43,543 nt of DNA from Prolixibacteraceae bacterium (GTDB taxonomy: Bacteria > Bacteroidota > Bacteroidia > Bacteroidales > Prolixibacteraceae): contig DPCJ01000115.1 in assembly GCA_003516705.1 (NCBI GenBank), positions 1-43,543 of the forward strand, read 5' to 3'. Below are positions 35,424 through 43,466 of the stretch, piece after piece. Each line of letters opens with the position of its first letter. Positions within the stretch are counted from its first letter, which is position 1. Under the pieces are notes generated by a model that made no database searches, was not told where the DNA came from, and worked only from the letters and a program-made list of their open reading frames with translations. Position numbers and translations under genes: made by a program.

Positions 35424-36152
35424 TTAAAAGTTTAAAACATACATACTGAATCCAACCCAGGCTCCCGCAGCAATTAAGCTGTCGAACCTGTCTAGAAAAC
35501 CTCCATGTCCGGGAATCAAGTTGCTGTAATCTTTCACGTAAAATTTTCGCTTGTAAAACGAGGCTGCCAAATCGCCCGTAAAAGCAAAAAAAACCACGCC
35601 CAGGCTAATTGTAATTGTTTTTAAATTTGGTTCTGAAAAAAGATTTCTAAGAAGGAAAGAGCTTGTAAAAGCAATTAATCCGCCGCCAATTAAACCGCCC
35701 AAAGTTTTATTTGGACTGATTTTTGGGAATAGTTTCTTGCGCCCAAAAAGTTGCCCCGTAATCTGACTAAAACTGTCGAAAATAGAGAGTACGATGAATG
35801 AAAACAGGATTAGCTCTTTTTGCAAGGTGCCGAAGAGCAAAAAACCTGTTGAAAGAGTTCCGTAAACAATGAGCGAAAGAAGGTAAAACCCTTTGTTGAG
35901 ATAACCCGACTTTTGGAACAATCGGAACATTTCAACTAATCCCACGCCAATTATTAGTAATGTTAAATAACGAAATACAAGCGGATTGATGACAATGCTA
36001 AAAAACAGGATGTTGATGATAATGAAATACACCCCAAATTTAGTGTAGCTTTTTTGTGCAATCTTAGAATCCTTTTTTCGGTTGATGATATAGAATCCTA
36101 TCCCTCCCAGAAGAAAATAAATCAGAATTATATAGTAAATCGTTTGTATCAT
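35424..36152 (-). CDS. cdsA: Phosphatidate cytidylyltransferase
   Basis: A 242-residue membrane enzyme that makes CDP-diacylglycerol from phosphatidate and CTP. The conserved region KISPNKTLGGLIGG lies at 144-157, GDLAASFYKRKFYVKD at 193-208 and PGHGGFLDRFDS at 214-225, the last two forming the CDS signature. A housekeeping cdsA may exist elsewhere, since this one is inside a regulated seven-gene operon. It lies 22 bases after the TauE-like gene. Confidence 0.88.
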   Translation of the reverse strand: MIQTIYYIILIYFLLGGIGFYIINRKKDSKIAQKSYTKFGVYFIIINILFFSIVINPLVFRYLTLLIIGVGLVEMFRLFQKSGYLNKGFYLLSLIVYGTLSTGFLLFGTLQKELILFSFIVLSIFDSFSQITGQLFGRKKLFPKISPNKTLGGLIGGGLIAFTSSFLLRNLFSEPNLKTITISLGVVFFAFTGDLAASFYKRKFYVKDYSNLIPGHGGFLDRFDSLIAAGAWVGFSMYVLNF

Positions 36153-36174
36153 ATTAAATATCTTGTTGTTTCGT

Positions 36175-36972
36175 TTAACCCATAATCATTAAAATTCCCA
36201 ACACTATCATCACGGCGGCATACAAATACCTCACTTCATTTTCCGATTTATCGGTTTTTATTTTCGATAGGAATTTGGGGCCAATTACGGCTCCAATCAT
36301 AGAACCAACAGTTAGGAAACAAACCAAGGTAAAGTCGATTTTCCCAATTAAGAAGTGTGCCCCAACGGCAAAAATGGTATTGCTTAAAACCACTAGCAAC
36401 GAAGTCCCAATTACCAGCTTCAAGGGCAATCGCAAGGCGAAAAGTCCTGTAAGAACCGGTGCTGTTCCGCTTGTTCCAAATGTCCCGGCTATTACTCCAG
36501 CAAAAAATCCGAAAAATGAACTCTGTATATTTCTCGAAAATCCAGTCAATGTCTTTCTTTCCGCTTTGATGTTTTCTGCACGGTTCTTACTCCATGTAGT
36601 CACAACAAGATTTAATGCTATAATTATGGAATAAATTCCGAAACTGATTTTTAGTTGGTCGGCGGTTATAATGCTTGTAATTGATACGCCAATTAACGTC
36701 CCGAAAATCCCGGCAAGCCCAAACTTCAGACCCACCTTAAAATCGATATTTCCTTTGTGGAAATGCCCCAATGAGCCAACAACGCAAATAGGCAAAGTTG
36801 CCACTAGCGAAGTAATAACCGCAGTTTGTGTCGGGACTCCAATCAGCAGCGTAAGAACGGGCAAAAAGAAAAATCCTCCACCACCGCCCAAAAAAGTGCC
36901 GGATAAACCAATTATCAAACCTGCCAATGGCAAGATGTAGTAAATGTTTTGTATTTCAGAAAATTCAAACAT
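36175..36972 (-). CDS. TauE/SafE-family permease
   Basis: A 265-residue membrane protein with about eight helices in two repeats. LIIGLSGTFLGGGGGFFFLP (first repeat) and GVIAGTFGTSGTAPVLTGL (second repeat) are the paired signatures of the TauE/SafE (DUF81) family, whose members export small organic sulfonates, sulfite or other anions. Here it lies in a lipid-synthesis operon, so the cargo might be a head group or its by-product; that is speculation. It begins 13 bases after the exported DUF6134-like gene. Confidence 0.85.
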   Translation of the reverse strand: MFEFSEIQNIYYILPLAGLIIGLSGTFLGGGGGFFFLPVLTLLIGVPTQTAVITSLVATLPICVVGSLGHFHKGNIDFKVGLKFGLAGIFGTLIGVSITSIITADQLKISFGIYSIIIALNLVVTTWSKNRAENIKAERKTLTGFSRNIQSSFFGFFAGVIAGTFGTSGTAPVLTGLFALRLPLKLVIGTSLLVVLSNTIFAVGAHFLIGKIDFTLVCFLTVGSMIGAVIGPKFLSKIKTDKSENEVRYLYAAVMIVLGILMIMG

Positions 36973-36985
36973 CAGTTATTTGTTC

Positions 36986-37699
36986 CTATTCGTTTACTCG
37001 TTTTAACTCAACATTTCCCAGTGCGTGTCGCATAGTTGCATATTGTAGTATTCCCCCCTCATAGAAGTACCTGTTAAGCACCCTTCCTTTTTCGTCTTTA
37101 ATAATGTATGTATGCTCTTCCTCCGGAGCTATTTGTCTCATTTCAGCATTCCTCTCTTTAAATATTCTTGTCGTTACTTTGGGTTCATTGAAGTATATTA
37201 AACTACCACTATAAGTGATTGAATCGTTAATAATTGTTGTATCGCCATCAACTATAAGCTTATATAACCCCTTCTCGTATTTAATCGATATGGTAGAATT
37301 TAATTTTCCGTTTTTATATGTTTCAACATGTGCGTTTTGCAGAACTCCCTGATTGTAAACCGTACTCTGAACGTATTTAACATGAAAGGAAAAAAGAAGA
37401 TTAACTTTTATCTCGGTTATTGCATTAATATTTATATTTCCGTTATTGCTTGTTTGAGTAACAGCAAACTCACCAATATTTTCACCTAACATGTGAATGC
37501 TATATTTGGTAGCTAATTCCTCAGGTTTTCCTGAAACGGAGGTGAAAAAGAAAATGCCAAGAAAAAGGCCCAAAATGGTTTTAACTTTTCTATTCCTTAT
37601 TTTATCTGAAAATCCAATTCTTTCATATTTAAACTTGAGGAGTGAATTGTCTCTCCATATTTTGCGGTTATTTTTCATTATGTTCCTCTTTTTAATCAT
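36986..37699 (-). CDS. Exported DUF6134-like protein
   Basis: A 237-residue protein. The hydrophobic signal segment KTILGLFLGIFFFTSVSG begins only near residue 40, so either the N-terminal cytoplasmic stretch is unusually long or the true start is internal; a second Met codon 21 bases downstream does not shorten it enough. The mature part is beta-rich (YSIHMLGENIGEFAVTQTSN, then NGKLNSTISIKYEKGLYKL) and resembles DUF6134, a family of exported proteins of unknown role. It is the first gene of operon C, with an operator 83 bases upstream. Confidence 0.6.
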   Translation of the reverse strand: MIKKRNIMKNNRKIWRDNSLLKFKYERIGFSDKIRNRKVKTILGLFLGIFFFTSVSGKPEELATKYSIHMLGENIGEFAVTQTSNNGNININAITEIKVNLLFSFHVKYVQSTVYNQGVLQNAHVETYKNGKLNSTISIKYEKGLYKLIVDGDTTIINDSITYSGSLIYFNEPKVTTRIFKERNAEMRQIAPEEEHTYIIKDEKGRVLNRYFYEGGILQYATMRHALGNVELKRVNE

Positions 37700-37781
37700 G
37701 GTACTTAAAAGTTATTTTTAGTATAGAATTGCGTTTATTTCTGAATAAAATCATTACTGCTTAAAATTAACTTACGCAGAA

Positions 37782-37801
37782 GTTAGTTAATATTAACTAA
37801 C
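37782..37801 (-). promoter_or_regulatory. Palindromic operator 3
   Basis: A perfect 20-bp copy of GTTAGTTAATATTAACTAAC in front of operon C, preceded by the same GAA that flanks operator 1. The best -7 candidates are poorer here than at the other two sites: TAATTTTA on the minus strand at 37762-37769. Located in the 158-base gap between the operon C start and the cupin gene stop. Confidence 0.8.
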
Positions 37802-37857
37802 GCAATATTGCCAAAAAAAACTCACCTCATGTAGTGAGCCTATCTAACTAATACCCT

Positions 37858-38196
37858 TCATAATAATTTCGCCTGCATTGTTGGCCGGGGCGCTTTTACC
37901 ACTAGAATCCGTGCAACCTGAGTTGAATGATTATAAATACAATGCACAATATCTTTTGGGCTTTCAACCAACACATCGGCGTTTATCTGTACTTTCTCTT
38001 CTCCAACAAGTATTTCAGGAGTTCCCTCCAAAACATAGAAGAAAACATCAACCGGTGTAATGTGTGGTTTTAAAGCCTCGCCCGGGAGTAAGATTATGTG
38101 CATGGCTTGTGCCGATTCTTTATCGTACAATTTTCTGATATTCACTTTGTGCGGGGTCTCCTCAACCAATTTCTCTGATAACTTATTAATATTCAT
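37858..38196 (-). CDS. Small cupin-domain protein
   Basis: A 112-residue single cupin. PGEALKPHITPVDVFFYVLEGTPEI is the first cupin motif and ESPKDIVHCIYN part of the second, with His residues in both, so a metal is likely. ILVGEEKVQI forms the strand between. Small cupins bind a ligand or act as simple dioxygenases or isomerases; none can be assigned. It starts 14 bases after the TetR gene and is likely cotranscribed with it. Confidence 0.8.
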   Translation of the reverse strand: MNINKLSEKLVEETPHKVNIRKLYDKESAQAMHIILLPGEALKPHITPVDVFFYVLEGTPEILVGEEKVQINADVLVESPKDIVHCIYNHSTQVARILVVKAPRPTMQAKLL

Positions 38197-38210
38197 AGTC
38201 TTTAATTGAT

Positions 38211-38798
38211 TTATGGTACAAGTAATGTTTTTATAGTGTTTGAAAGTTCATTTCCCTTCTTTTCCAGGCTGAATGAATAGTTCGACATACTCCACTGTTT
38301 CACAAACATGCGCAACGAACCTAAAATCATAGTGGCAAGATGCGAAGCTTCAATATCGTTCCTTATTTCACCTTTCTGCTGACCATCTTTAATAATTGTG
38401 GTTAAACTCGCTATGTTCAGGTTCATAATTTCGGCCACCTTCGTACTCAACTCCTTTTCGTTTCTGAAAATTTCTTCCGAAAAAATCACTGCCACCAGCG
38501 AAGGTGTATTTGTAAATTTTCTGAAATGGGTTACAAATAGTTTTTCAATCCTGACAAGTGCATTTTCATTGGAGTTTAACTGATTAGAAAAAAGCTGTTC
38601 GGTGTTTCGTTTGAAGAAATCGAGGATGGCAAGTAAAATCTGGATTTTATTTTCGTAGTGCCTGTAAATAGCAGACTCAGCAAATCCAATTCTTTTTGCC
38701 AGGTTTTTTATGGTTAACGATTGTATTCCACTTTCAGTTATCAATGCCAGCGAAACATTAATAATTTCCTGCTGGCGTTCTGTAATTTCTGTACTCAT
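38211..38798 (-). CDS. TetR-family regulator, paralogue of the 22865-23452 protein
   Basis: A 195-residue TetR protein. The HTH domain at about residues 8-55 contains FAESAIYRHYENKIQILL. The rest (SLVAVIFSEEIFRNE, KQWSMSNYSFSLEKKGNEL) aligns well with the TetR at 22865-23452. Its own upstream region has a related palindrome (GTGAATATTCAC core at 38817-38828) with the same AATATT centre but different flanks, so the two proteins may recognise related but distinct sites. It is followed by a cupin. Confidence 0.83.
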   Translation of the reverse strand: MSTEITERQQEIINVSLALITESGIQSLTIKNLAKRIGFAESAIYRHYENKIQILLAILDFFKRNTEQLFSNQLNSNENALVRIEKLFVTHFRKFTNTPSLVAVIFSEEIFRNEKELSTKVAEIMNLNIASLTTIIKDGQQKGEIRNDIEASHLATMILGSLRMFVKQWSMSNYSFSLEKKGNELSNTIKTLLVP

Positions 38799-38810
38799 AA
38801 AAATATACTA

Positions 38811-38830
38811 ATGTGAGTGAATATTCACAC
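38811..38830 (-). promoter_or_regulatory. Possible operator of the second TetR paralogue
   Basis: A perfect 12-bp palindrome GTGAATATTCAC (38817-38828) with weak extension (GTGA on one side, ACGC on the other), 13 bases upstream of the TetR start. It shares the AGTxAATATTxAC form of the three regulon operators. Confidence 0.5.
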
Positions 38831-38871
38831 GCAAAGAAAAACAAATATTTTCAACAACACAAATATTTTAA

Positions 38872-38911
38872 AAAAATTATCCTGCCTGTAAATTTGCTTT
38901 ACAGGCAGGAT
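38872..38911 (-). terminator. Terminator downstream of the esterase locus
   Basis: A perfect 14-bp stem (ATCCTGCCTGTAAA with TTTACAGGCAGGAT) with a five-base loop. On the minus strand it is followed by AATTTTTTT, so it ends transcription coming from the CE15-like gene. Confidence 0.8.
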
Positions 38912-38945
38912 GATTATGGGAGAATCCGGCTAACCTTTGATAAAG

Positions 38946-39194
38946 CTACTTCCCAATTTCATTTTCTTGAATTACACGAATATGCACAGCAACCTCTGCC
39001 ATTGTTGTTGTCCAGACTAAGCTTTCGTTTTTACGGAGATAGGTAAGTAACTCGCGATGTGCGGAAAGCGATACATCTAATGAATGCTCTCCTCCCACCC
39101 CATGAAACAGAAATACAAGAAGTGCATTTGATTCTTTTGCCTTTTCAACCATTTTTATCAGCTCGTCACCATTCTCACCACTAATCATAAATTT
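38946..39194 (-). pseudogene. C-terminal remnant of a polysaccharide deacetylase
   Basis: About 80 residues that match only the end of exported polysaccharide deacetylases of Bacteroidota: ENGDELIKMVEKAKESNALL, FLFHGVGGEHSLDVS, HRELLTYLRKNES and TTMAEVAVHI. The N-terminal NodB motifs with the metal-binding Asp-His-His set are absent. In-frame sequence reads on upstream without a good start (FKFMISG), in a different frame from the CE15-like gene that ends 25 bases away. It is probably the remains of a gene once adjacent to the esterase and lost by deletion. A tiny functional protein is unlikely. Confidence 0.65.
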
Positions 39195-39213
39195 GAATGA
39201 TTTATTCGTGGTA

Positions 39214-40749
39214 TTACCGGGTTGGAGCTTTCTTGTATTTCAAAAATTTGCTTGCCCACGGAATAAAATATTTGAAATTAGGGGCATCGGTATGCCCGCC
39301 ATCGTGCTGTCTCCAGGCAAGTTCGCCATCAAGCAAACCCGAATTTACGGGTGGCATTTCCTCTTTCATGTAATCGTTTGAAACTCCGAGATCACTAACT
39401 ACCAATAACTTAAAAGCCGGTCCTGCTGCAATTGCAGCCATATAACTTCCTTTCTGGTCGAGCCATTTTGCATCGCCCTGTTCCGGGATACCATAACTGA
39501 TAAATGTAAGTCGAGGTGCGCAGAGTGCAATCAACTGGTGCGAATCGACACCAAGATCGCACCCGGTTTTTCTACCAAATGACGATTCTTCAGCTCCGTA
39601 TTTCATATAGTTTCCGGCCATCCAGTAATATTCGCCACCGGAAAGACTTTCAACTGCTTCGCCAAAAACACGACGGTGCAAAGTTGCTCCTCCTTTTCCT
39701 GATGAACCAATTAACCCAACGGCAAAACGGGGTTCCAGAGCAAGTGTAACCAATGCAGCCTTACCATAGCGGGAAACACCCTCAATTCCTACTTTTTTTG
39801 AATCCACAAGTTTGTCGGTTTCCAGATAATCAAGTGCACGCGCTGCTCCCCAAGCCCAGGCCCTGAGTGCGCCCCAGTCGTCGGGTTTACGGGGTTGTCC
39901 TTTATTTACCAGCCCAATGATTCCACGGGTAAGCCCGGCGCCATTGTCAGCCTGAATGCTATTCGGGTCGATAGTAACATAAGCCCAACCGGCAGCAAGA
40001 AGCTGTTCGGTTGGCGAAGGATCACCCGAACGTGGCTGACCAAACATAAACGGATTATCGCGTTTGAGAGGCTGGTAGGCAGGGTACTTTTCAAAAACTC
40101 CCTTTAGTTCGGGATTCTCTTTCACCAGCAAATCTTTAAATACCTTGTTGATGGTGTTCATGTTTTCTTCTGAAGGTTGCGCAGGCGATGGAAATGAAGG
40201 TCGTCCAAACATCATCAGTACGGGTACAGGCCCTTTTACGTTGAGCGGAACCACAAGCATCATTTCAATTTTCACATCAATCAGCGGATACGCGCTGTTA
40301 TCCACATATCCGGTTATTTTTTTTGCCACAACCGGTGTCCATCCTATAAATTCATAATCGGTAATTTCAACTTTCCAGTTTACCTGTGGAATATTTTCAG
40401 GTAACCGCCCGTAAATTTCTCTTTCAATATCTTCCACAATTTCGGGTCGGCGCTTTTTCCACCACATTTCCGGGGTAGAAACTTTTTCACCACTTTTGGT
40501 GGTCAGCAAATCAGGCAACTTCGGACAAGGATTTGCCAGCGATTCATCATAATTGGCATGATTCGGAGCTGATTCGTTACCACTGGGCCCGGGTCTTAGC
40601 GTTTTAATACCCAACTGCTGCATCATATTTTCCTGATCCTGCTGCTGTGTAAATGTAACTAATGCAGGATATTGATTATTCTGTGCTTTTAGAATTAAGG
40701 ACATAATTATTAAAACAAGTACAAACAAAAATTGAATCAGATTTTTCAT
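39214..40749 (-). CDS. CE15-like glucuronoyl esterase-family protein
   Basis: A 511-residue exported protein (hydrophobic N-terminus ending near LILKAQ). The nucleophile motif GVSRYGK at residues 324-330 puts the catalytic Ser at 326, as in CE15 enzymes (GCSRxGK). SSGKGGATLHRR follows, and HDGGHTDAPN holds the probable catalytic His486. CE15 enzymes cut ester links between glucuronoyl side chains of xylan and lignin alcohols. Bacterial CE15 proteins vary in substrate, so a related carbohydrate ester is equally possible. The neighbour is a deacetylase remnant, suggesting a former small polysaccharide locus. Confidence 0.8.
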   Translation of the reverse strand: MKNLIQFLFVLVLIIMSLILKAQNNQYPALVTFTQQQDQENMMQQLGIKTLRPGPSGNESAPNHANYDESLANPCPKLPDLLTTKSGEKVSTPEMWWKKRRPEIVEDIEREIYGRLPENIPQVNWKVEITDYEFIGWTPVVAKKITGYVDNSAYPLIDVKIEMMLVVPLNVKGPVPVLMMFGRPSFPSPAQPSEENMNTINKVFKDLLVKENPELKGVFEKYPAYQPLKRDNPFMFGQPRSGDPSPTEQLLAAGWAYVTIDPNSIQADNGAGLTRGIIGLVNKGQPRKPDDWGALRAWAWGAARALDYLETDKLVDSKKVGIEGVSRYGKAALVTLALEPRFAVGLIGSSGKGGATLHRRVFGEAVESLSGGEYYWMAGNYMKYGAEESSFGRKTGCDLGVDSHQLIALCAPRLTFISYGIPEQGDAKWLDQKGSYMAAIAAGPAFKLLVVSDLGVSNDYMKEEMPPVNSGLLDGELAWRQHDGGHTDAPNFKYFIPWASKFLKYKKAPTR

Positions 40750-40902
40750 TTCGGTACACTTTAAGGTATGTATAGTGCTGCAAGTTATAATTGTTTTGAA
40801 TTATCGGATTATAGAATTTAAGCACTTCGTAATACAATTTTAACCACAACTCAATTCTAATCAGTAAAAACGAAACTACTTATTAACTCCCTCACAGGAA
40901 TG

Positions 40903-40939
40903 AAAAAGGAGCTGCAACTTTTGGTTACAGCTCCTTTTC
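40903..40939 (-). terminator. Terminator of pfp
   Basis: Arms AAAAGGAGCTG (40904-40914) and CAGCTCCTTTT (40928-40938) with a 13-base loop. The A-rich left arm gives T residues on the minus strand after the stem. Lies 22 bases after the pfp stop. The remaining gap to the CE15 gene shows nothing else I can support. Confidence 0.8.
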
Positions 40940-40959
40940 ATTAATCAGTATAATTTGCT

Positions 40960-42612
40960 TTATGCTTTTTCCAATTTCAGCGTTTCCGTTGGCTGATCAC
41001 AAACTTCGGTTGGACCGAAATATTGTATCGGACCCGGGTAAACATAGTCAGTTTTATAGGCCCACTCACCTCTTTTCGACAGGAAATATTTAAATGGCGC
41101 ACCATCGAGTTTTACAAGCGCTTTCTGAATTACCGGTTTCATGTGCCCATGACGTTTTTCCATATTCATCATCATCGTAATCGGAACACCGCCTGCAATC
41201 CATTCGTTAGCAGGAGAAGTGAGGTTACGCACCGATGACATGTATCCGGTTTTTCCCGAAGCTACAAGTACAGCTGCTGTGTAACCCAGCGAGTAGCAAT
41301 AATCAGCATCGAAATTCGAAGGAGCTGCACAACGCCCTTCATATCCAAAGAAGTGGTACTGAGCACCGAATTTCCCTGAATATTCGCCAGCTAATTTCAT
41401 TTCATCAAGTTTTGTTTTAACCATTTCGCCAAGCAGTTTTTCAGTTTCAATCAGCGAAACCTGTACGTTTCCGTGTGGGTCGCGATCGAGTGTAAGCTGC
41501 GTGGCAATGCCCGCTGGTAGCGATTTAAACACAACTGCCGATTCTTTTGAAATCTTTTCGGCCACCCACTCAAGCCGATAGCTTTTCTTTACATTCTGGA
41601 ATATTTCGGCTGTTTTTGTTCCTTCAGCAAGTAAATCGTTAAGTTCACTAATCAGCTTTTTCATTTCAGGGACAAATTCCACCAAACCTTCCGGAATCAA
41701 TGCAACTCCGAAATTATCGCCACGAGCGGCACGATTGGCAACTACTTCAGCCATGTATTCCACAATTTCTGAAAGTGTTTCTTTCTTTTCGGCTACTTCT
41801 TCCGAAATCAGGCAGATGTTAGGCTGTGTTTTAAGCGCGCATTCCAAACCGATATGCGAAGCCGAACGCCCCATTAGTTTGATAAAGTGCCAGTATTTTT
41901 TGGCAGAATTGGCATCACGCTGGATGTTCCCAATCAACTCTGAATAAACTTTTGTTGCAGTGTCGAAACCAAAAGAGGTTTCAATCATTTCATTTTTAAG
42001 GTCGCCATCAATTGTTTTTGGACAGCCAATTACCTGAACACCTGTATTTTTTGCTGCATAATACTCGGCAAGTACACAGGCATTTGTATTTGAATCGTCG
42101 CCACCAATTATCACCAACGCATTCAACGAAAGATCTTTGGCAATCTCCAAAGCTTTTTCAAACTGTTCTTCTTCTTCGAGTTTTGTACGGCCCGAACCGA
42201 TAATGTCAAAACCACCGGTATTGCGGTATTCATCAACAATTTCAGCTGTCAGCTCAACATACTCGTGCTTTACCAAACCACCAGGGCCACCCAGAAAACC
42301 AAACAATTTGCTGTGGGGGTGAATGCGTTTGATACCATCGAAAATTCCGGAAATCACATTGTGCCCACCCGGAGCCTGACCGCCTGATAAAATAACACCC
42401 ACATTTACAGGTGCAAATTCATTTTTTGTTGATCCTTCCTCAAAAGCGATTAACGGCATACCGTAAGTATTCGGAAAGAGTTTCGCAATTTCTTCCTGAT
42501 CGGCAACCGATTGGGTCTTGGCGCCTTCAGTCATTTGAATTGTACCACGAAGCGATTTTGGAAGCTTGGGCTGATACAACGCCCTTTCTTTTTGTAAAGC
42601 ACTGATATTCAT
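40960..42612 (-). CDS. pfp: Diphosphate-dependent 6-phosphofructokinase
   Basis: A 550-residue PFK-fold enzyme of the long PPi-using type; it phosphorylates fructose 6-phosphate reversibly with pyrophosphate. [10 protein letters not shown] near residues 76-85 and GGDDSN at 170-175 are the phosphate loops; the Asp at 173 is the residue linked to use of PPi rather than [13 protein letters not shown] at 198-207 carries the catalytic Asp and the Lys typical of PPi enzymes, and [11 protein letters not shown] binds the substrate. Use of PPi saves ATP in glycolysis, common in anaerobic Bacteroidota. Monocistronic with its own terminator. Confidence 0.95.
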   Translation of the reverse strand: MNISALQKERALYQPKLPKSLRGTIQMTEGAKTQSVADQEEIAKLFPNTYGMPLIAFEEGSTKNEFAPVNVGVILSGGQAPGGHNVISGIFDGIKRIHPHSKLFGFLGGPGGLVKHEYVELTAEIVDEYRNTGGFDIIGSGRTKLEEEEQFEKALEIAKDLSLNALVIIGGDDSNTNACVLAEYYAAKNTGVQVIGCPKTIDGDLKNEMIETSFGFDTATKVYSELIGNIQRDANSAKKYWHFIKLMGRSASHIGLECALKTQPNICLISEEVAEKKETLSEIVEYMAEVVANRAARGDNFGVALIPEGLVEFVPEMKKLISELNDLLAEGTKTAEIFQNVKKSYRLEWVAEKISKESAVVFKSLPAGIATQLTLDRDPHGNVQVSLIETEKLLGEMVKTKLDEMKLAGEYSGKFGAQYHFFGYEGRCAAPSNFDADYCYSLGYTAAVLVASGKTGYMSSVRNLTSPANEWIAGGVPITMMMNMEKRHGHMKPVIQKALVKLDGAPFKYFLSKRGEWAYKTDYVYPGPIQYFGPTEVCDQPTETLKLEKA

Positions 42613-42651
42613 GATTTTTGATTTTTATTTATTCATTTTTCAAAAGCAAAT

Positions 42652-42659
42652 CAAAATTA
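42652..42659 (-). promoter_or_regulatory. Probable -7 element of pfp
   Basis: TAATTTTG on the minus strand, matching TAnnTTTG, 40 bases upstream of the pfp ATG. The -33 region at the right distance is weak. Confidence 0.45.
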
Positions 42660-42844
42660 ATGGAATTAGCCTTCCGTCAGCAGTTTACAATATGCATGAC
42701 AGATGATTTAAAGTAAAGTTAAAAGCCGGATGTTTCAATACTACTCCAAAAATAAATTTTAACAACTTTATATTACCAGAGAATTTCATTTGGTTGAAGT
42801 TTCCAATATCTTACTTTTACAAAACCATTAAATCTAATATTTCT

Positions 42845-43234
42845 ATGTTTCACAAAACCGAATTTTCTATTTCGATAGATCACCATTTAAAAATTGTAAA
42901 GTATAAACATACCGGGATAATTACAAAGAGAGATCTTGATGATGCCTGGGGCAAACTTGTACAACTGAATGAATTCGCACATCTGAAATACAACCTGCTG
43001 GCAGATTACCGGAATTCGAGGTTCGATATTTCTCATTCAACTATTGATGTTATCGTGAATGAAATGAAATCAATAAAAAGCTTTTTTGAGGGAAGAAGGC
43101 AAAGCTTTATTATTGACGACCCTTTCAGCATGGCCATTTCAATGCTTTTTATTGAAGAAGTGAAAAGCAAAATCGGCTTTAAAATCGATGTTTTTTCTAC
43201 AGAGGAAGCAGCAACCGCATGGCTGATATTTTAA
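42845..43234 (+). CDS. Small cytoplasmic protein of unknown function
   Basis: A 129-residue soluble protein with alternating strands and helices (SISIDHHLKIVKYKHTGIIT, then DLDDAWGKLVQLNEFAHLKY, LLADYRN and FSTEEAATAWLIF at the end). This order, with a central LLADYRNSRF and a C-terminal FSTEEAA-x-AWL, recalls STAS/SpoIIAA-like single-domain proteins of Bacteroidota, but I do not recognise a named family with confidence. No signal peptide or membrane helix. The ATG at 42845 is preferred over a TTG at 42794 that would add a poorly conserved-looking head. It stands alone. Confidence 0.6.
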   Translation: MFHKTEFSISIDHHLKIVKYKHTGIITKRDLDDAWGKLVQLNEFAHLKYNLLADYRNSRFDISHSTIDVIVNEMKSIKSFFEGRRQSFIIDDPFSMAISMLFIEEVKSKIGFKIDVFSTEEAATAWLIF

Positions 43235-43370
43235 ACAAGCTGAAAAAACAGAATTGACTCTGCCAACTCAGTTTGATTTTTTTATAAACAAAAAGCCGTG
43301 TGAACCTGTCATTTGATATACAACCAGATGTCTTTTATTTTTGGGAAATGCGACAGACACAAAAATAAAA

Positions 43371-43404
43371 CCCGGAGCCAGCTATGTTTTTAAGCCGCTC
43401 CGGG
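43371..43404 (-). terminator. Terminator of the partial gene at the right edge
   Basis: Arms CCCGGAGC and GCTCCGGG with an 18-base loop. On the minus strand the stem is followed by TTTTATTTTTG. It lies 63 bases after the stop of the partial minus-strand frame. Confidence 0.7.
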
Positions 43405-43466
43405 CACGTAACTTTGTTTAATTGCTTAATCTGCTTTTCGCATATAACCCTGTATCAAAAACAAAA

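Noticed and set aside
13458..38909. The CCTGTAAA/TTTACAGG arms shared by the hairpins at 13456 and 38879 as one mobile repeat family
   Set aside because: Both are adequately explained as rho-independent terminators with T tracts, and only two cases with different loops are present.
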